From contig JAOVVO010000304.1 in NCBI GenBank assembly GCA_028564675.1, positions 27,765 to 91,764 on the forward strand: a stretch of 64,000 nt of DNA, given 5' to 3'. The notes beneath the pieces are model-generated. The model was given only the letters and a program-made list of their open reading frames with translations. It made no database searches and was not told where the DNA came from. Shown in pieces: positions 49,201-60,520 of the stretch. The stretch comes from Onchocerca lupi. Its lineage: Eukaryota; Nematoda; Chromadorea; Rhabditida; Onchocercidae. The first letter of the stretch is position 1; each line of letters starts with the position of its first letter. The translations under genes and the position numbers were made by a program.

Positions 49201-49778
49201 TGCGACTAAGATCGATTATTCGATTTAATGCTTTAAACAGATTCATTATGGAAGCAGTTCATTATGTTAAAATTTCTGATACAATTTAGAAGATAAATAA
49301 CATTTTCATAATATCATGCATTCTTTATGATCGATAATTTTAAAATAAAATTGAAAAAATATAATAAATTCATCTTTTGCATTTTTCATAATAGATATAG
49401 ACAATTACATTTTAAAGAATTATTTGTAAACCAAAAAAAGAAAAGTGTTATTGATCTATGATAATGTTATATTCTGGTAATTTTATAAACGATTATTAAT
49501 AATCAATAATGTCATTTGTCGTTGATAAAATTCTAACAACAGATGACATTTGTTGAATGATAACTATCGAAAAGTCTGCAAATAATCATCGAACCAATGA
49601 TTGATTAATTTACTTAGATGACATTTTTATATTTCAGGTAATTGAAGATTGGAAATACATGTCAATGGTGATGGATCGAATATTTTTAATTTTGTTCATT
49701 TTGGCATGCATGATTGGTAGTGTTATCATTATTCTTCGTGCACCAACTATTTATGATAAGACAATTGCATTAGCGTAA
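43294..49778 (+). CDS. Nicotinic acetylcholine receptor alpha-type subunit, apparently damaged
   Basis: Cys-loop cation channel subunit acting in nerve or muscle membranes. Exons are 43294-43479, 43705-43749, 44136-44245, 44405-44497, 44620-44681, 44781-44909, 45129-45204, 45360-45467, 45663-45766, 47644-47750, 48084-48233 and 48680-48766 (419 codons). Then come 48980-49147 and 49638-49778. Visible parts are a signal peptide (~1-19), loop D (NVWLQH), loop A (WNPDIVLYNNADGNY), a Cys-loop with 13 residues between cysteines, vicinal cysteines in loop C (FPCCESPF, hence alpha type), M1-M3, the pre-M4 MA helix (AADNITFIADYFK) and M4 (last exon, ending in TAA). Oddities: loop B reads GSRTYDG instead of GSWTYDG, M2 carries Pro at 2' and 17' and Val at 9', and the exon at 48980 has no GT donor before a stop at 49145-49147. 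Skipping it joins 48766 to 49638 in frame (465 aa). Reading it gives a 474-aa form lacking M4. An AATAAA lies at 49964. The exact nematode orthologue is not clear to me. Confidence 0.9.
48980..49147 (+). other. Receptor exon without a canonical 3' donor, ending in a stop
   Basis: It follows a good acceptor (TTCTTTTAG) and encodes the cytoplasmic loop and MA helix. The codons after ...NNEKNRQISY end in TAA, and no in-phase GT precedes it. The three GTs in the exon lie near its 5' end and out of phase with the last exon, and a GC donor in the right phase is also missing. The next exon starts in phase 0, as this one does, so skipping is possible. Confidence 0.7.
49508..49550. other. Short hairpin in the last receptor intron
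   Basis: AATGTCATTTGTCGTTG pairs with CAACAGATGACATT, about 14 bp with a bulge, around a 12-base loop. It lies between the exon that lacks a donor and the M4 exon. Confidence 0.4.
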
Positions 49779-49963
49779 TTTTATTCTTGAAATAATTAAT
49801 CGCAAAAAAATTTACACTCATTTCTAATCAAAAATATCAAAACTTCATAATATAAAGTTTTAACTAAGAGGGGTTTTCTTTTTTTTTTTGTTTCGAGTAA
49901 TTAAATATTTATTTGAATTTTAATTGTATAAAATACAAGGATTATTATTATTATTATTCAATC

Positions 49964-49969
49964 AATAAA
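49964..49969 (+). terminator. Polyadenylation signal AATAAA
   Basis: 186 bases after the receptor stop at 49776-49778. It suits the full 3' end that includes M4. Confidence 0.5.
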
Positions 49970-51277
49970 TATAAATAGAATAAGCAATTAAAATAAAGTT
50001 AAAATTGCATGCATAAATATGTAATTCGATTTATTTGATGTCATAAGACAAATATAACAATATATATATATATATAATATTTTTGATTTAATTTATAACC
50101 TTTCATTTTGTCATCTAAGAATTGGTAATTAATTACAGACTACCCTCTGATGTAATTATTATTTTACGTAACTAACCGTTAATCTGATAATGTATTGAAT
50201 TACTATTTATTTAATTGATTTATGCAATCACAAGAGATATAAAATCTGAAAGATCATTAATTTTATATTTTACAACTTTTTACCAGAATCTTTGAAAACT
50301 TTCGAAAAAGGTTTAATTTACCTTTCTTCCCTTCCAACTATTTCTCAACTAATTTCATTGTCTTATAGACAAATAAATCAAAATATCAAAGTCCCTCTGT
50401 TTTCAATTCAATTCAAATTTTAATTTGTAAATTATATGCTTTCCGTGAGAATTACTTTTTCCCTTTTCTTTCTGATCAGATTCGTAATAAAATGTTACGA
50501 GAGAAAGAATAATCAAGACAAAACACAATAAAAAAATATGATACCAGAAGTAATCTAATTATTTACAAAGTACAGCATAAGTCAGTAGCATTTATCAGTG
50601 TGTTTGTCACACAGTTTTGTCATCACTGAATTTCAATTTTCTTCTCTTTTTTTTTTGAAAAAAATCATACTTTGGACTATTCCACAGGTATATTGACTTC
50701 GTTTATTCAAAAATTAATAATTTTTGTCGGATATGCAAAAATTTATCCCAGAATGGCTTAACTTCTCTTCTAAATGCAAATTGTTTGCTAGTACATTGAG
50801 CAATAAATTTTCATAATGAATTATCACAAAAAAAAAACTAATACTTAAATACGAAATGTTATATGAAATGTTATGAAATGTTTTATGAATTCTCATCTGA
50901 TATTTTCCCAGATATTTAACATTATAACATCAGTTTCATCATTTGCTATCGCGAAATCGGTTTATGAAATCAAGAAATAATCTTTTTGCACATATAATCG
51001 ATAATTTTTGAAATTTTATGAAAATTTCTACTTGATGAATTAAAATTAAAAAAACAATAATTAAAAATAACGATGAAATCTGAAAAAATAACAAATTTGA
51101 TGAAAAAAGTTCAAAAAGATCCTTCGGTAACAAATTGAAAACAAGGTTTCTCGTTTCCTTCGAGCAAGTTCAAAGAGAACAGCGATACAGAAATTATTTT
51201 AAAACGAATACTTAAAATGGCAATTAATTTCGCTATCATCGCTTCGTACAAAAAAATTTTAGAAATCGAACCTGAAA

Positions 51278-51484
51278 TTAAATACAATAAACTTTCGGCA
51301 AAAACATAAGCTTTATTCTTCTAACTAAAGTGCATTTTGTATTCAACGTACCAGATTGACCTCTTTCTTCGGTACAGTACTTCTTTTGCATTCTATTTTC
51401 ACTAATCTCGCCATAAATCCATTGTAATCCATTTGATGATAGCTTTTTATCAAATTTATCAAGTTTCAAAGTTTCCGCAGTAGA
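51278..51484 (-). CDS. Possible exon or small protein, unrecognised
   Basis: On the minus strand an open frame reads TAETLKLDKFDKKLSSNG, then LQWIYGEISENRMQKKYC and TEERGQSG. A GT then occurs (G|GTACGTTG), or the frame runs on to a stop at 51278. The residues are varied and not compositionally biased, which suggests real coding. There is no clear acceptor or ATG at the left of the frame. Confidence 0.25.
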   Translation of the reverse strand, partial: STAETLKLDKFDKKLSSNGLQWIYGEISENRMQKKYCTEERGQSGTLNTKCTLVRRIKLMFLPKVYCI

Positions 51485-51567
51485 CAGAAATTAGCAATTT
51501 TTATCACATAAAAAACCTACCATATCATGAATTTTTCTCAGCTTATCAAGTATTATTTATTTTCCAG

Positions 51568-51827
51568 GTGATATTAATGTTGATATTTCAAGTAGATATT
51601 CAGTTCAGCTGATGATTGATAAGTATTTCAATCTTCACTTTCACTTCTTTATGATTTTATTACCTTCCCTAATTTTTAGGCTTATTATATATGAATTAAA
51701 TTCAGTTACTCTTATTTTAGTGATTCTTTTACGCAGTTTGAACATGAGAAACAGAACAAGGAAAAAGAACTTGAAAAACGAATATGAAACATGGGAAAAA
51801 GTTTTGCTTTATCACGATTTTCAATAA
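51568..51827 (+). CDS. Possible two-exon 3' gene end, unrecognised
   Basis: Exon 51568-51622 lies between TTTCCAG and AA|GTATTT and reads DINVDISSRYSVQLMID. It joins in phase to an exon after TTTTACGCAG (51744) that reads NLNMRNRTRKKNLKNEY and ends at TAA 51825-51827. No start exon was found. It could be chance. Confidence 0.25.
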
Positions 51828-54334
51828 GTGATTTTATGTTGGTCTTTTGTGGATATGTCTATAAATTAAATCTAGCACTCTCTTAGTCTAAATATATCAT
51901 TTTATCATTTCTTTCCAGGTTTTGAAGAGAAAGTATAAATGGATAATATGGAAGTCAAAGTGCTATTAATCATCTAAACTGATTTTGTTGAACAATAATG
52001 TTGGAGCCTTTCGAAACATACCATTGATAGCATCCATAAAATGACTGTTAATGATAAAAATAGAGAATTTCGTAAATTTTTCACCTTTCCTTGCGTTGCA
52101 GTTATTGATACGTTGATCAATTGGACTTTAAAATGCGCTAACTTATTTGCATGTGGACTTTTGCGAAGTTCATTGAAAAAAAGTCACTTTCGATTTTATT
52201 GAGTTTAAAGTTTAGATGGACTAACTTGAAATCAAAAATTTTATTCGACTATTAAGGTTTTTAATTGCTGATAAACTAGCAATTCCTGAAATTCAATAGG
52301 CATTGCATATTAATTTTTCGCACCAATTATTCTGCAAATCTCTTCTAGCAGCACATTAAATGAAATAAGCGAAATTGCACATAAAAAGTACAATTAACAA
52401 AAGTGCATGCAACAAATAAAATCCACAAGAAAGTATGTATTAAGTAGCAATAATTTCAAGAATTACCCAGAAGTCGAGATTAGTTAGAAAAAGATAGGTA
52501 ATATAACAAAGGCTGAGTGTTAAATTGAAAATTTGTGATGAATGATCTACCAAAAGGGCATGCATCAACAACAATTAACTGTAAGAAAATATATAAAAAG
52601 TGAAGTAAACAAAAAGTATGCAGTTAGAAAAAAAGGCAAAAAATTTAAAAGTATAAGAAATTCAATTAATTCAAAGAATGATTCGAAAATTTATGAAATT
52701 TTAAAAAAATTCAGAAATTTAAAGGTTTAAATGTTTTATCAAATGATTACATATCATAACAATGTTTTTATGGTATATTCAATAACATTCCACTGAGTAC
52801 GTTACGTTTGGTTTGTTGATTATCCATAACTGAAGTAAACTATCAAATTGAGACGAAATCTCGTTTCGATGAAGGTTCCGCGTAATAATTATTGAACAAT
52901 AAAAATACAGTTGCGAAAATTTGAATCAGAATTATTTTTTATGTGATCCGGGTGATTTTTTCAATGATTCGGAAGATTCTTCTTGGCATGATGCGGAATA
53001 TTCTTTTAGTGATTAGGAAATTTCTTTCTATATTATTGATTGATTGTTTCATTGAATGACAGATAAATTACTTACTTTTGTCATTTTAATGGAATGAATA
53101 ATGTTATTTAATCATTTTTATTCATATGGCAAGTTTATTTATATCAACAAACAATTCTGTCTTTTTGTTAGCAATTAGTATCATAAAATATAAAAACATT
53201 GATTTGTTTGATTATGCAAAATATACAAATTGTTTGAGTTTTCTATGTTTTGGTTTTTTGTTTTTTTTTTCTTCTTACTACATGTTTTTTTTTTTTTTTT
53301 TTTACTAACTTCACTAACTGTGCATTTTGTTCATGTTGATTATCATTGAAATATGTATTTCTACAATATGCTTCTTTCCCAATAACCCTTAAGATAAAAC
53401 AATCATTCAAGTTATGAGAGAAAATAAAAATTCAAAATGATAAATTAGAACAAGTAAGAATGAATAAATTTAAAAAAAAAAAAAAAGAGAAATCTATTTT
53501 TGGAAAAAATAGTCTATCACTGTGATGGTATAATATGATAGCTAATGATAAATGTTATTTTAAATTAAAAATTTCTTGAAAGTATGCCAAAACAATTTAT
53601 TCGAAAACTTGAGAAACAAATTTTCAAAAAATAAATATAAGCAAAAAAACCAATATTTATATAAATATGCAAATGGATAAATCGATAGATAAAATTAGCG
53701 GATAAACATTAGATAATAGTAGCGATGGACAGGTAAAATTGATAATGAAACGATGAATCATATGTAAACGATGACTAATTGTAAACATTATGAGAATCGA
53801 AAAATAAAATGATTGATTGAGATGTAAAGATTTGCAAAAGTTTTGCTCATCAAATCTAATTTCTCTTCTGTTCTATTTCGGTTTCTTTCCCGTTGTTTGA
53901 AAATATAGATTACATTTGTCATTTTTCTTTTTTTTTTTTTAAAAATCTTTAAGAAAAGAAAACTAAATATTTGAATGAGAAGAGAAGCAAATTGCATTCT
54001 TTTAAATGAGTGGGTGCGTCTATCCATTGGAAAATCGCTAACTTACTGATAGAAAGAAGCAACAATTTCTTCATCGAAAGTTTGAACTTGAACTCGAGCT
54101 CAATGCTATATATCTGCTCACCATTCTGATCATTTCCTGTAAGCAAAACAATTCACCATCATCATCATCAACATCAACCTTAGCCTTACTTTACACCATT
54201 TCACTAAACTTATTCATTCACCCAGCGAACAGCCGTATCTATTAAAGCAACTATTTTCTATTCAGTTGAAAATTCAAAAGCTTTTCGTATTTCATTTTTT
54301 GCAATTCATTTAATAATAAAGAAATTGTCCAAAA

Positions 54335-57300
54335 ATGTCAACTCGTACGACTGCTGGTGGTATTGGCTTTGCTGTTATGCAAAAGGTAATCGTAGAAAAT
54401 GAAAATTTATTTATTTAATCAAATTTGAAACCTAATTTCCAAATTTAAAATTGTTAATTAAGAAATGAATTTCACTAAAATTTAAAATAACCGCATCTAT
54501 GCGGAACATTTTACCTTTCTCATTTCTAATTTTTTTTATTTTAGAGCATTTGAATTAACTCAAAATGATTGTTAGCTAGTAGTATTCAAAATTATTATCT
54601 GAAAAATAAATGAATTACTTCAAATGAAATCATAAAAATAAAAATTGTCAAAATTCCTCACAGTGTGCAAAATTTTTTTACTTAAATTTTATAACAAAAT
54701 CTTTGATTTGATTTCTCTTTCTTTCTTTCTTTTTTTTTTTTTTTCATATTAAAATAAAGATTAAATGTTTTTCATATATCAAAATTTTTTTTCGAATAAT
54801 ACTTATTATAAATATAATTATTACATCAAAAAATATAATATTTTATAAAATTAATAATTTTTTTAAAACAAAGTTTAAATGATATATTATTTTGAAGATA
54901 AGAAATTAATATATGATAAGAAATATGAAAAGATAAAGATAAATAAGATTAATAATTTAACAATTGCGATATTAAGTCTTATATATATGTAATGTGATAT
55001 CAAATATTTCAGCAAGCATCAAAATTCAATGGTGACGAAGCACAAGGTTTGTTAGAATGGATCAAAAAGATGAGTGGTGAAAATATTTTGACCGATGGAA
55101 CACCTGAAAACTTTTCGAAATTACTGAAAGATGGAACTCTTCTGTGCAAGTAAATTTAATTCAAATATTTTAATTTCTGGTAATTTTACAATCAGTTTTA
55201 TTCTCATATTCTAAGGGATTAAATTTATTATCAAATTCGATTATTCAAATTAAAGAATGCAACACATATTAAGAAATATTAATCGATGAAATGAGAGTGA
55301 ATAAAATTCACATGATAGCTTAATTTTACGATTAGAAAATTCAAGATTAGCATAAATCACTTATGTTAAAATTAATCGATTTAATAATAAGGTTATAAAA
55401 ATTCATCAATAACACATTTTTAACTATTTTAGAAATTTCTTTACTTATTTTCAAAATTTAGTATTAATCTTCCATTCAGAAAATACGATAATAAATATGA
55501 AAAATCGAAATATTTTTTTCACAAATGATATTTTTAGCATCAGCGTTATAATTAATCCTGCTACTATTAAATTAGTGTGATATTAGTGTTGTCATTTTTT
55601 ATTATTATGATTATAATGACGATTATTATTATTGCTAATTTTTATTTCTATTAACTAATATTAATTATTATTATTAATTCATTGCGCAGAACAGGAATGA
55701 GAATTGCAAAGTTACTGAAAGGTTGATTGTTATATAATTGATCTCATTATTACGATTCCTGATCTTATGAAATGATCGATAATTCATTTGGCATCAAGAT
55801 TATTTTCAAATTTTTGAGACTTATAAATCATCGAATTTTTGACAAATTTCAATAATTTCATGCATTTAACATTATCCTTTCTTAATATAACACTACCTCT
55901 GCATTCATTATTAATTTTATGATAAATTTCATCAGTTACAATAAAAATTCTCACTGATAATAGAGATCAATCAATTTAAAGCGTAAAGTATTCGCATCGT
56001 TGAATGAGGGATAGGTGAAAAATGAAGTTTAAAAAATTTACAAACACGCATTTTTTATCAATTTTTACTCAAAACAATTAAATTTTCTTTTTCAAATTCT
56101 AGTTTTTTGAATTTTTTGAAGACAATTAATTTTGATGGAATTTAATTTTAAAGACTTTTCATACTACAGGCATAATTATGGGAGGAATTTGCTTTCATTT
56201 TGAAAAATATATATATTACCAACTGCCAACAAACGACAGTAAAATATTCTACGCAATTTCATGCAATTTTAACAAGCATAATTCTGAAATAAAAACTATT
56301 TCCAGTAAAACTATTGAATAACTGACAGTTGATGATGATGATGATTTATCAATCAAATAAAATGAAATTTTCTTGGGATTAAATTACCTTTTTTGTCTAT
56401 TTTTAAAAGATTTATGGTATTATCAGAAAATTTACAATTGAACAATATAAATAATCAGCCAATTCCTATTAAATGTCATAAAATTTTGCTTTTTTTTAAA
56501 AAGTTTTCCGTTGTTTTTTATATTTTTTTATAAAAAAAAAGTGCGCATAATTTTCAATTTTTAACCACATTTTATTTTTCTTTTTTAGGAAGAGGAGATC
56601 AAATAATGGAAGATAAATTTTTTTTTTTTCAGTTAAATAGCAAATAATTAAAGATTGTTTAAAATAATCTCATTATTACTTTTAAAACGATGAAAAATGA
56701 AATTTCATCTGAGTTAGATCAAGTGCTTATTTTTTCCATAATATTTTGGTAAAATTATTGTTTTTTTTTTCTTTTTTTTGATAAATTAATATATTGATTA
56801 TTAATTGAATCAAATCTCTTAGCATCAAATATACTAAAAATTAAATGTTCATTTAACATTTCAGATTAGCAAATGCTATTCAACCGAATGCGATAAAAAA
56901 GATTCAAAAACCCATTTCAAATTTTGCATGCATGGAAAATATCAATGCATTCGTTGCTTGGGCTAAAACAATGGGTGTACCAACCGAGGAAACTTTCCAA
57001 TCTGTTGATCTTTTCGAAGGTCGCGATCTATTTTCTGTTTGCGTCACATTATTATCACTTGGCCGAAAGGTTTGTTCTTTTTTTTTTTTTTTTTTTTAAT
57101 ATATTTTTTCATAAATATTTTTTTACAAAATTTTATTCAAATAAAAAAATTTGTGCAAAGAAAATTATCATTAGCTACAATATTATGCTATCGTATTGAT
57201 GATCTATTTTTCTAGAAATGGATTATTTTCTTCGGAGTTTCTTATTCCAAATTATCATTTTAAATTTTCATTCTCTTTATTATCTTAAACGATCTATTTG

Positions 57301-58094
57301 TTTCTCAATTTTGTACTTTTCATTTTAGCATTTTTAAATTTACATATACATTTATTCACTTATTATGCACTCACATATTAGAATATTATTTGAACAATTT
57401 CTGATATATTCATTTATTTCATGCACATTTTGCATGCATCAGATAATTCAGCAAATTTGTGCACTTTTGCACAATTTTAAATATTTCTAAATGATACTTA
57501 TGCCTGAAAGTATTTAACGTTACGCACTGGTTTTCATTTCAATTTCTTACATTAATTTATTACTATAACTATAATAATGCATTTCATAGTTCACACTATA
57601 GTAGTTGAAATAGAATCTTAAAAAAATTAATCAATTAATTTTTTGCAACTTTAATCAATAGATACTGCGGAAAATTCATTTGTACTAAATTATTTTTTTA
57701 TTTAATCTATTATTACCAAGAAAAATTAACCTAACTAATTTATTGCTGCCATTTTCACCGATTTTTCAGTTGCAACAATCCGGCAAACCAAATCCATTCT
57801 CTGGTTGAATTCTGTCAATTCAGTTCGCCGGATCTAATCTATTCTTTGGTTGAGTTCTGAAACTAATAAAAAAAAGGAACGAAAATCACAAGCACAAAGA
57901 ACATAATTATTTTATTTAGAAATTCTAACGAATCAATAATTTACATTTGTTCATTAATTAAGGCAAAAAAAAAAAAAAAACGAAATTTTTATTGTCTTAT
58001 TATTTCATTGTATAATTTGCAGATGCAAAAGGAAGGTAAACCATATCCTAATGTCACCAAACAAGATTTCAGTTATAAAATCCCGCAATTATGA
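54335..58094 (+). CDS. Calponin/transgelin-like actin-binding protein (single CH domain)
   Basis: Exons 54335-54385, 55013-55149, 56865-57069 and 58023-58094 encode 154 aa beginning MSTRTTAGGIGFAVMQK. A single type-3-like calponin homology domain fills about residues 25-135: GLLEWIKKMSGENI, FSKLLKDGTLLCKLANAI, ENINAFVAWAKTMGV, SVDLFEGRDLFSVCVTLLSLGRK. The short C-terminal tail is MQKEGKPYPNVTKQDF. This is the layout of small nematode calponin/transgelin proteins (cpn-3/cpn-4 group), which bind F-actin in muscle and other cells. The exact paralogue is not settled. All junctions keep frame, and an AATAAA lies at 58201. A second possible last exon at 57770 would give another tail. There is no sign of damage. 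Confidence 0.93.
57770..57808 (+). CDS. Alternative last exon of the calponin-like gene
   Basis: It follows a strong acceptor (GATTTTTCAG), is in phase with the exon ending at 57069, and encodes LQQSGKPNPFSG and a stop. This parallels the main tail MQKEGKPYP. An AATAAA at 57865 would allow early polyadenylation. Use would give a 143-aa isoform. Confidence 0.65.
   Translation: MQQSGKPNPFSG
57781..57862. repeat. Imperfect tandem duplication over the alternative last exon
   Basis: AAATCCATTCTCTGGTTGAA (from 57790) is followed about 47 bases later by TAATCTATTCTTTGGTTGAG, each continuing as TTCTG. The second copy lies in the 3' UTR of the alternative form. Confidence 0.7.
57865..57870 (+). terminator. 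Polyadenylation signal for the short calponin isoform
   Basis: AATAAA 57 bases after the TGA of the alternative last exon. Confidence 0.5.
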
Positions 58095-58200
58095 AATATT
58101 TCGTCTATTTTTATTCATTTTAACGAAGAAAGGATAGTCATCGATGTATTCGCTTCAGTGCTATCATTTATCATCTGTAAAATCATTCTTTCTGAGAGTG

Positions 58201-58206
58201 AATAAA
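58201..58206 (+). terminator. Polyadenylation signal for the main calponin isoform
   Basis: AATAAA 107 bases after the stop at 58092-58094. Confidence 0.6.
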
Positions 58207-58209
58207 AAT

Positions 58210-60510
58210 TTTGCTCTTTTTGCTTGCAATTTTACAAACATTTGAATTTATCAATTTATATGCACAATGGCATAAGCAATTGCATATTTCTGAATTCTTT
58301 TAAAAATGAATAAAAAAAAAAAAAAAAAAATGAAAAAATGTGAAACATTCGTCCTATCCATTAGAAATGCTCAAATTGAATGCTTTTAATGATGAATTAG
58401 AAGAATTACTCAAATTGATACAAGTAATTATAAGCAATTTTTCTCTTTTAATTTTTATTATGAATTTCTCAGTAATCAAAATATTATTATTATCATTATA
58501 TATATATATAAATATATAAAACCAAATATTGAAGTGATGCATAAAACATAGTATTTAATAGTAAATAAATTGCATGATATGAGAAATAAACGAGATAGCG
58601 GTAAGTATCATCAAATTAATTCCAATATAAGAAATCTGAATCAAAATGAACTTCACTTTTCTAAAATCTAACAATTCAAGTTTCAATATCAAAAATTTAT
58701 GAATCATTATAATAATTTTTTTTTTTTTTTTTTTGCAATCAATAAACAAAACTAGCAAAGCTACAGAGATCATGTCTTATCAAAAATATCTGCAGTATTT
58801 AATAATTTTTTCAAATATTTTTTTTTTTTTTTTTTTTTTGTAAAATCAACTGAAACCAGAAGGATTTGAAAAATTGAGTTTTAAAGAAAATGATGAAATG
58901 AAATAAATCGCTTGATAACTGCTGATTATTCATAGAAGTTTTAATAGCTTCAAATTTAATAATTCAACAATAGAATATGTAGCAAAATAGTAAGTGATGC
59001 TGGAATACAAGAATTAATTTTATTTGTTGTATTTCAAAATAGTCGATGCTATTAATTTTCAAAAATTAATTAAATCAGTTAAAATTAAAAAAGATCAAAC
59101 TTATTGATTCAAAATAGCCTGTGATCATTTTCTTCTTTGAAAAAAATAGGAAAAAAAAAATGGAAATGAACAAAAAACATAAGATGCGAAGAGTTACAAG
59201 CAAACATATTTGGTGAAAATTATATAACGCAATATGTATGCATAAGGAGAATCAATGATTTTTTTTTATTGAAAAAAAGTTCCAACGAAAATTTATTAAT
59301 TTGAAATATTTCAATTGGAATTTCTAGTAATTTTTAGATATTTTCAAAAAAACTTAATATAAGTCAAAATGTCTTCAATAAAATTGCAATAAATTGTATT
59401 TTCAAAAGGAAAAAATATATAAATAATAAATTTAAAAAAGTTATCAAAGAAATTTTATTATTATCAACGAAAAAACAATTATTTTGAATTCGATCCTTCG
59501 TTGAAATCTGAAATTCGCTACACATTGTTAATTTCGTATTTCAATTTCACCTACATATATTTTACTGCTTACTCTGACATCAAATGAATTTAATTGAAAT
59601 AAATTTGATAGTTTATGAATGTTAACTGATTCTCGTTCACTTCTTTATCCATTCTACCAAGGATATTTCATGTTTTTTTTTTTTTTTTTGATACGAGACA
59701 ATTATTGAAAAAAGCATGGTATTAGATAGGAAACATATTCAATAACAGTAAATCGGATAATCAAGAAGAGAGGTCTGAAATTCAAAAATAAAAACATAAA
59801 AACAAACCAAAATATTTGACTGAATAAATTTCATTTCTTTTCTTCTCTTTTTTTTCTTTTTAGCATTTAAACAGATAAGGAATTGTATCCAACATAATAT
59901 TTTAAGGTAGGGATTTTAAGGTACGACTGATCGGTTCGGTTGAAATGTCTCAAAAAATGCATCATCATCCCATCCAAGAATATGCAAGATTCTAAAAATA
60001 TTTTATTTCCTCGTCGAATAAAAAACTGTGAAAAGAAAAAGTAAATGACTATAATATATCTAATAATGCAATGCTAAATAATTTCGAAATTTAGTTTATT
60101 CCTTGTGAAAATATGTTTACAACAATTTAGATTTCCAGGCTATCTTCGATCTAAATACTAAACCAGGTCAAAAAGTTGCTTAAATTGACAGATCGGACGA
60201 GATACTTTGAATGATTGTAGAGGTGTTGTTTCATACTATGATTGATCTTGTTATTGATTTTGCCGACAAGACCCTTTGCTGACGTGTTTTGGCTGGAATC
60301 AACGCTGATCACGATAAAAAGAACATGGAATGTTTGAGATATCTTCGCATGTGAAATGTATTTTCTTTGGAATAGTTAAATTTAAAAATTCATAATTAAT
60401 GTCTTCGTCAAGTTGACCTGTCCCCAATGTGCTGCTCATTTCATATTATGATAATTTAGAGATACTGCTTAAGTATCTGAAAGAGGAACTTGACAGAGAT
60501 AGAACGAATT
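58210..60510. other. Gene-free spacer, turning less A/T-rich near 59.9 kb
   Basis: A/T-rich spacer with homopolymers up to about 59,880. From there the composition changes and short coding-like strings appear. Examples are AIFDLNTKPGQKVA and a stop after TTTCCAG at 60136, and HTMIDLVIDFADKTL, a stop, then RVLAGINADHDKK near 60225-60330. These may belong to the same decayed duplicated segment as the uS4 pseudogene. I cannot name them. Confidence 0.4.
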
Positions 60511-60520
60511 GACATTTGTC

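Larger units (their letters stand above)
49980..54330. other. Intergenic region between receptor and calponin genes
   Basis: Mostly A/T-rich spacer with a short (AT)n at about 50060. Two weak gene candidates lie here, one per strand, at 51.3-51.8 kb (listed separately). The lysine-rich frame at 52542-52730 and the hydrophobic frame at 53126-53308 look like composition artefacts. The 300 bases before the calponin ATG hold a short ATC-rich stretch (54158-54178). Confidence 0.5.

Noticed and set aside
52542..52730. Lysine-rich 62-codon frame
   Set aside because: A-rich composition explains it. No motif, splice site or polyadenylation signal.
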